From a virus, in IMG/VR virus record IMGVR_UViG_3300025771_000034, positions 1 to 54,758 of that record: a stretch of DNA of 54,758 nucleotides; one strand, written 5' to 3'. Positions within the stretch are counted from its first letter, which is position 1; the number at the start of each line of letters is the position of its first letter. Made by a program: the position numbers and the translations under genes. The notes beneath the pieces are model-generated. The model was not told where the DNA came from, did no database searches, and saw only the letters and a program-made list of their open reading frames with translations. Shown piece by piece: positions 50,801 through 54,758 of the stretch.

Positions 50801-51593
50801 CTGGTGCTTCAAATATTTTTGTTGTATGGTTTGAACCAAAAACAAGGGGTATTCCAAAATTCTGAGCATAAATTTTATTGTCTTTAACTAAGTAGTAGCC
50901 ATTTATTTCTGTATCTAGTCCATAAGCATCAACTGTTATTGCATTATATGCAGATCCAGAAGTTATAAGGTTTTCAACTTCATAAGGTAAATCTATTGAA
51001 TTAATTCCAATTGAACTAACAATATATTGTTCTGACCATTGGCCTAAAGATACGCCATTTATTTGTGTAACAAAATCTGAAACATATCCTGAATCAGAAA
51101 ATGTAATTCTAATAAAAAAAGTTAGTTCTTCATTTTCAGGCAAATCAAAGGTATGAAGAATACTGTGCCAACCAACATCAGTATCGAAAGAAAAGCTGCT
51201 GGTGTCCTCTACAGACCCATATGATACGCCAATTTCAAAGGAGTCAATAAAAATAGACTCCTGGTAAACGTGTGCAGAAAAACATCCACTATTTTTAGAT
51301 ATATCAAAGTCGTCTGTACTATTTAATGTAAAGTTGCTTGTTATTTCAGCAACATATGAATTTGACGAATTAAGTGTAAAACGAGAAGATGTACTACCAG
51401 GAATAGGAGTTTCAGAATACTCTCTTGGATCTTGTTGTGCTAAATTAGAAGTTGACCAGTATGTATTGTCTGATAAATTTTGTTGTGCATCTGAAAATAG
51501 TTGTAAAAAAGATATATTATCATCTAGAGGCCATAGAGAAAGGGGGTGCTCAGCAAAAACTCTTTCAGCATATAGATTAGAATTGGTAATCAT
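47835..51593 (-). CDS. large tail/fibre protein with LamG-like domain
   Basis: 1252 residues, almost all beta. It begins ITNSNLYAERVFAEHPLSLWPLDD, a start I recall in large actinophage tail proteins. Residues about 270-380 (YNNYTLEAWVRMENVG ... GPYFKSYYVGKWYRPMLLHFKYSQSEATLLINGEQV in pieces) fit a concanavalin A/LamG domain. The remainder is rich in Tyr, Asn and Ser, as in receptor-binding fibres. No hydrolase motif noticed. A -10 lies nine bases before the ATG, predicting a leader of about three bases. It sits among glycosyltransferase genes. Confidence 0.75.
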   Translation of the reverse strand: MITNSNLYAERVFAEHPLSLWPLDDNISFLQLFSDAQQNLSDNTYWSTSNLAQQDPREYSETPIPGSTSSRFTLNSSNSYVAEITSNFTLNSTDDFDISKNSGCFSAHVYQESIFIDSFEIGVSYGSVEDTSSFSFDTDVGWHSILHTFDLPENEELTFFIRITFSDSGYVSDFVTQINGVSLGQWSEQYIVSSIGINSIDLPYEVENLITSGSAYNAITVDAYGLDTEINGYYLVKDNKIYAQNFGIPLVFGSNHTTKIFEAPDNNPSIIMPGLGFLNDSGKYNNYTLEAWVRMENVGANPIKIIGAVKSSDGVYVEEGFITLRIGPYFKSYYVGKWYRPMLLHFKYSQSEATLLINGEQVITMPIDISNIVFATQEDEIGNNQDWIGIYGSDFIQPFEIDCVSIYPYLVPIEMAKKRFVYGQGVKEVNLSNDIYSTNSYVFDYSFANYAANSLYPDISPWRSGFANNLDATSTHLTTPNYQLPEVQLKRNSRFLDVFEWYAENKTANDIDSDQYTYITMKPLYERERFLRWSEVYNNGTVDWSSITNDNWYNATNEFFVNENILYSDVSIYYDNINILDQNLESVSGVFRSPDSAIILQPLLYFRNKVTNEAISIELDLNWLKYIYISSAGDQTVLHIEKIEDAEYFVAGINIKKLQIDKYSIIGSFFSSLNNISLNIGGYLDRSFGGRIYAIHFNNEFFFEKDISKYFIGSFIAQRTETENVSGSLIEYTANYSLIPSEKDYIVDLDIGVTGYWEDFQPLSFFGKYVTNELNETYYDLDMIQFNFDIPKKAEVNEYLKGYLSYASIDLLYSSYSQLHFSGLTYADFSNILVSGYTRYQELKDASSSLESSTSYDTSVNAYLSFQTKSEVGNKPYSDFINTEAVSYNNVVEFDRSAYTNTKYEILDNSVILPPKTPDFKDYYLGIHLEIKVRGILYKNLLLRRMELSSIAFDNSSGYPVGTKYSNDVYPFTRENYLFNYKKQNPFTIYKDTSPYLYLTEYSGIFVKPFNSEYERGILVPINKEKQSDYKVGGIQFWTRYPITEFPDIPFKVAKIKSDNVDIDLYLNPESSGKRAKLIAYDYKTGKEYNNFIFFQDSEIVNNPIIYPRQWTAINIAFPDPIEFDNITGRIELYSGMVFNNIGEYKYSQPPNQESKAYLKKWWQLISNAGNNFINNWQDFVRPSGAEQDLTWEDASIIFVPNQYIINGSNEYNNQVGLSISVTEDISSISVYSNGVDTFTDVQWEIVEGSPI

Positions 51594-51602
51594 CCTAATA
51601 CA

Positions 51603-51608
51603 ATTTTA
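51603..51608 (-). promoter_or_regulatory. -10 element of the LamG-type tail gene (near-leaderless)
   Basis: Minus strand TGA-TAAAAT-TGTATTAGG-ATG (hexamer 51608-51603). The transcription start would lie about three bases before the ATG at 51593. Confidence 0.5.
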
Positions 51609-51625
51609 TCATGACATGGCAATAT

Positions 51626-52567
51626 TTATAACTCTTTATCAAAATCAAGCCATTTTTGCATAATTTTTTCCTTATTTCTTTTTTCTCTTATATCGCTTAC
51701 TTGCTGGGATGGATCGAATTTACCGTTTTTAATTATATTAATAGATTCAATTAGTTTTTCTTTATAGTCTTCAGCTATTTCATCTATTGTTAACATAGAT
51801 AAAAAGTCAGAGACTATTCCATGACCAAGAGAAGTTTCTGGGAGCGACCCATAATTACTATAAACGCATAGATTTCCTGAAAGCATTGCTTCTGCTTGAA
51901 CAAGACAGCTCGTTTCATCAAAAATTGAAGGATATGCATGTATATGTGACTTAGATAGCTCCTTTAAAAAAGTAACTCTTGGAGTTTTTCCGTAGAATGT
52001 AATTCTTTCATCTTTCATTATTTTATCAAGTGCTGGACTATAATTTTGTTCAGGGTAAAAATCATTATATATGTTTAGCTCAATGTCCTCGTCTAAAGTT
52101 TCAAATACTCTTAAAAGAATTTCTAGCCCTCTTATTGATTGTGATGCATGAATGATTTTTGGCTTCTTTACATTGTCAAACTTTGAAAAATCAAATGTTA
52201 TATCTTCATCAATTGGATATTCAATAACTTCAACCATTTTTGGATCTAATGACATTTCTGACACTATTCTTTTTTTATGAAAATTAGAAATAGCAATAAC
52301 TTTATGAAGTGTTTTTTTAAAATCAGTCATTTGTAAAACATTCATTCCATTATCGTCTACTTGATTTGGTGTTAGATGAAGCCATAAAATATTTTTTTTA
52401 CTATTATCTAAAACATTTTCTAGTATAGTAGGCTTTCCAGGAACAGATATGCATCTATAGTTTTTTAAATTTTTCATTTCTGGCAATACATTTTTATGAA
52501 ACCATTTTAATGCAACTTCTGTTCCTCCTATATAACTATTATTCCAAGCAAAGAAATCTTCTGTCAT
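51626..52567 (-). CDS. GT-B glycosyltransferase
   Basis: 313 residues. SYIGGTEVALKWFHKNVLPEM at the start matches the GGT loop of GT4 enzymes. HASQSIRGLEILLRVFE near 155 and AYPSIFDETSCLVQAEAMLSGNLCVYSNYGSLPE (in pieces, about 215-248) give the donor-site Glu motifs. It is clearly of a different subfamily from the 363-residue enzyme. It follows the small acidic repeat gene after a 46-base AT-rich gap containing a run of T and A. Confidence 0.85.
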   Translation of the reverse strand: MTEDFFAWNNSYIGGTEVALKWFHKNVLPEMKNLKNYRCISVPGKPTILENVLDNSKKNILWLHLTPNQVDDNGMNVLQMTDFKKTLHKVIAISNFHKKRIVSEMSLDPKMVEVIEYPIDEDITFDFSKFDNVKKPKIIHASQSIRGLEILLRVFETLDEDIELNIYNDFYPEQNYSPALDKIMKDERITFYGKTPRVTFLKELSKSHIHAYPSIFDETSCLVQAEAMLSGNLCVYSNYGSLPETSLGHGIVSDFLSMLTIDEIAEDYKEKLIESINIIKNGKFDPSQQVSDIREKRNKEKIMQKWLDFDKEL

Positions 52568-52613
52568 AATGCTCCAATTTTTATTTCTTATAAAAAAAAA
52601 ATTTTTTTATATA

Positions 52614-52925
52614 TTATGGCTGGATATCGGGTTCAATTGCAGGATCAAGTTCAAGAGCTGGGTCAAGTTCAAGCTCAGGATCAAGTTCGGGTGCAGGCTC
52701 AGGCTTAGGAAGTCTTGGCTCACCTGGACCACTAGGTGCAAATGGAGCTTCGATATCTTCTAATGCTTCAATAAATTGAAGAGTCCATTCTTCGGCTTCT
52801 TGTGCACTTGCCCAAGGCTCACCATTTGGCCAATGCGGTTGTCTTAGTCCTGGAACATCAGATCCATTATAAAAAACCTCAACAGTGTATGGTTCCTCTG
52901 GTTGAATTGTATATGTGTTTGTCAT
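52614..52925 (-). CDS. small protein with acidic Pro-rich repeat tail
   Basis: 103 residues. The first 70 are ordered (EEPYTVEVFYNGSDVPGLRQPHWPNGEPW in pieces, AEEWTLQFIEALED). The last 30 are a DPELE/DPALE/DPAIE repeat, highly acidic and proline-rich. I recall the N-terminal pattern from tail-associated proteins of actinophages, where it might assist fibre assembly. Located between two glycosyltransferase genes, with a good AGGAGG site. Function unknown. Confidence 0.7.
   Translation of the reverse strand: MTNTYTIQPEEPYTVEVFYNGSDVPGLRQPHWPNGEPWASAQEAEEWTLQFIEALEDIEAPFAPSGPGEPRLPKPEPAPELDPELELDPALELDPAIEPDIQP
52627..52690 (-). repeat. tandem repeat encoding an E/D-L-x-P tail
   Basis: About three and a half imperfect 18-base units around CAAGTTCAAG on the plus strand, which encode ELDPELELDPALELDPAI. 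Such a tract can change copy number by slippage. Confidence 0.6.
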
Positions 52926-52945
52926 TATTTCCTCCTTTTAATATT

Positions 52946-53605
52946 TTACCATGTAATTGGTATTTTTTTAGTGTGTTTTACTAAAACTTCTGGGTCGAAA
53001 TATATCTTTATACCTAGCTTATATGCATCAATACACCAAGATATATCTTCTCCTAAAACCATTTCTAGCTCTGAGCCATCTTCTTTTTTTAAAGTTTGAG
53101 TATAATGCTTAAACCATGGCCGATTTATTTTTTCAAATACTCCAGATTTCATTGTTATGAAACCAAATCCAGCACTTTGAACAGTCGTTTCTCCCGACAT
53201 TTGCATAATTTCTGATTTAGGAATATGTGTTGCTGTTCCCCAACCATGTACACTTGTAGTAATGCAATCTGCCAATAGATATGCACCAGTTATAACATCA
53301 TGTTCTGATTCGTATAGTCTAAAAAATTGCCAAGGCTCCCATGAGATATCTGAATCAATCCAAAATATTTTATCATAAGATACCCTGTCTTTTAATGGAC
53401 CCTTATCGTTTGGGTCCAATTGTCTAGAATCATATCCTGTCATAGTTAGTTCTCTAGCATTATAAACTAGAGAGGCATATGAATTTAAAAATTTATAGGT
53501 TATTCCTCTATTAGAACATTCTTCTAAAGTATTAACTAGACTTTTTACATAGTCTGCTTCCATCATTGATCCTGGGGTAGCGATTAAAACATTATAATGT
53601 TCCAT
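52946..53605 (-). CDS. GT-A type glycosyltransferase
   Basis: 219 residues. VLIATPGSMMEADYVKSLVNTLEE is the first Rossmann-like strand-helix. IFWIDSDISWEPWQFFRL near 98 contains the D-x-D metal/nucleotide-sugar motif, and GEDISWCIDAYKLG near 186 gives the typical catalytic E-D. It is a GT2-like fold, unlike the two GT-B enzymes nearby, so the three may act in sequence on one glycan. A TAAAAT at 53642-53647 (minus) with a 37-base leader may be its promoter. Confidence 0.8.
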   Translation of the reverse strand: MEHYNVLIATPGSMMEADYVKSLVNTLEECSNRGITYKFLNSYASLVYNARELTMTGYDSRQLDPNDKGPLKDRVSYDKIFWIDSDISWEPWQFFRLYESEHDVITGAYLLADCITTSVHGWGTATHIPKSEIMQMSGETTVQSAGFGFITMKSGVFEKINRPWFKHYTQTLKKEDGSELEMVLGEDISWCIDAYKLGIKIYFDPEVLVKHTKKIPITW

Positions 53606-53656
53606 TTTTTTTCCTTTTTATAGTGTCTATTGCTAACATATATTTTACCACATACT

Positions 53657-54758
53657 TTATTTGCCAATAATAAAGTTCCAGTTGCTACTAGTCGGCAAAG
53701 ACCTGATCGTCCAGGTAGACCCGTCTGTTGATGTTGCTGCATCTGATGTGTCAGTAGATATAGCAATAAACTTATTATCAGTATATGTAATTCCAGTCCA
53801 TGATCCATAAGATGGCATAGTAACGCTAGTCCAAGTAGTACCATCTGTCGAATACGCAGAAGTCCCAGATGTTCCTACAGCAACAAAATTGCCATTTCCA
53901 AATGCTACAGAATTATATGTAATATTTGTTATATCTCCTAAAGCTGGCATAGTTCCTGTTGTCCATGTTGTGCCATCAGTAGACAATAGTAGGCTTCCAT
54001 AATTAGAAGCTCGCTTTCCTACTCCAACCATAATATTTGCAGATGAATCAAAAGCAAACCCATGAATATGATAATAAAGACCACTCACTGGAGTTACACT
54101 ACTCCAGGATGATCCATTAGTAGAATAACGTACTTGGCTACTATTATTATCTTTATTTACAATTACAAATCTATCGTGACCATATCCTACTGAATAAGTG
54201 CCCACTGGTGTAGCCAAATACGTCCAGGTAATGCCGTCAGTTGACAGTGCTCCTTGACTTTGTTGGCTTGAAGCAATAAGGTATTTATCAGATCCGTTAA
54301 AAGCCATGTACTTATCAGAATAAGTGTTTATTAACCTATTATCTACGTCATTACTTATCTGCCAAGATACTCCATCAGTAGAATAAATAACGTTAGCACT
54401 GTTTGGTCCTACAGCAATAAACTTACTAGAGTCGTGCAGTCCATCTGTCCATGTTCCACCTATAATAGAGGTGCCAGAACTCCAAGTAGTGCCGTCTGTT
54501 GTAAATGCTGATGTTGAGCTATCACCTAGAGTAACAGCAGTTACTGGTTCAGCAGGAACTGGTACTGCTGTCTTTGGTGTATAGCTTTGTTTTTTAGATA
54601 TGAGCGTTTTGTTTGCAGCGTCATCAGACAGAGTTATAGAAGTCCAAGTAATACCATCAGTTGATGTAGCTCCAGAGGTAGTGTTATCTGCTGTGGCAAT
54701 AAACTTGTTGTCGTAATAACTGATTCCAGTCCAAATCTGGCTTGATGGAAGAGTTGCT
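53657..54758 (-). CDS. Asp-box (BNR-like) repeat tail protein, 5' end outside the window
   Basis: The frame is open from the right edge to 53657 (366 codons visible), well beyond the internal ATG at 54307. At least eight copies of a S-T-D-G-x-T-W-(T/S) motif occur (for example YSTDGTTWTS, LSTDGTTWTT, FTTDGTTWSS), about 40-50 residues apart, each preceded by an F-I-A/V strand. This is the Asp-box pattern of sialidase-type beta-propellers. In a tail-fibre neighbourhood it is likely an adhesin binding host glycans. No catalytic residues are apparent. Confidence 0.8.
   Translation of the reverse strand, partial: ATLPSSQIWTGISYYDNKFIATADNTTSGATSTDGITWTSITLSDDAANKTLISKKQSYTPKTAVPVPAEPVTAVTLGDSSTSAFTTDGTTWSSGTSIIGGTWTDGLHDSSKFIAVGPNSANVIYSTDGVSWQISNDVDNRLINTYSDKYMAFNGSDKYLIASSQQSQGALSTDGITWTYLATPVGTYSVGYGHDRFVIVNKDNNSSQVRYSTNGSSWSSVTPVSGLYYHIHGFAFDSSANIMVGVGKRASNYGSLLLSTDGTTWTTGTMPALGDITNITYNSVAFGNGNFVAVGTSGTSAYSTDGTTWTSVTMPSYGSWTGITYTDNKFIAISTDTSDAATSTDGSTWTIRSLPTSSNWNFIIGK

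Noticed and set aside
52580-52613. Poly-A/poly-T run as a strong terminator
   Set aside because: The A/T run can form only a weak A-T hairpin; it may equally be promoter-upstream DNA of the 313-residue glycosyltransferase gene.

Overview
The window is a large piece of an AT-rich, lytic-looking tailed phage (siphovirus-type) genome. It carries an HK97-type head module, a long-tail module with a 2714-residue tape measure protein, a largely self-contained replication and recombination module and nucleotide-metabolism genes. I see no integrase, no lysogeny repressor, no tRNA and no CRISPR array. The host is not certain. Weak hints favour a low-GC actinobacterium such as an aquatic lineage: several genes look leaderless, there is an Rpf/transglycosylase-like secreted enzyme, the ribonucleotide reductase is B12-dependent, and many small proteins resemble those I recall from actinobacteriophages. 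Both ends are cut inside genes (a deaminase on the left, a beta-propeller tail protein on the right).

Layout, read in the main (minus-strand) transcription direction from right to left. 54758-46696: host-recognition block with an Asp-box repeat protein, three glycosyltransferases, a LamG-type tail protein and a small acidic repeat protein. 46637-45708: the only plus-strand island, with a secreted lytic transglycosylase-like enzyme and a 76-residue protein, each with its own promoter, separated by an AT-rich repeat region. 45638-43680: class II ribonucleotide reductase, whose promoter overlaps that of the plus-strand 76-residue gene. 43646-34794: head and neck genes (114-aa protein, portal, protease/scaffold, major capsid, adaptors, tail terminator, tail tube, frameshifted tail chaperones). 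34801-18704: tape measure and distal tail proteins. 18662-7146: zinc ribbon, HTH/AT-hook protein, DnaB helicase, primase, ssDNA-binding protein, PHP-type DnaE polymerase, MazG, RecA, a PD-(D/E)XK resolvase, Cas4-like exonuclease, RuvC-like resolvase and small zinc/HTH proteins. 7149-1: DUF3310 protein, both terminase subunits (about 37 kb from the portal gene), a GMP reductase-like enzyme, a TUDOR-domain protein and small unknowns ending with the deaminase.

The genes are tightly packed with ATGA/TAATG overlaps, and no gene-free stretch exceeds 300 bases; the largest is about 177 bases at 45939-46115. Several small genes were found by reading frames directly: 1136-1294, 7146-7313, 9599-9772 and the left-edge deaminase. 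Start sites were corrected for about ten genes from ribosome binding sites and overlaps.

The most distinctive signals are regulatory. There is a canonical CCCAAAC slippery heptamer joining the two tail chaperones. A recurring TAnAAT(TGTCC) promoter element sits so close to some start codons that the mRNAs should be leaderless. Two face-to-face promoters around 45654-45706 share a palindrome.
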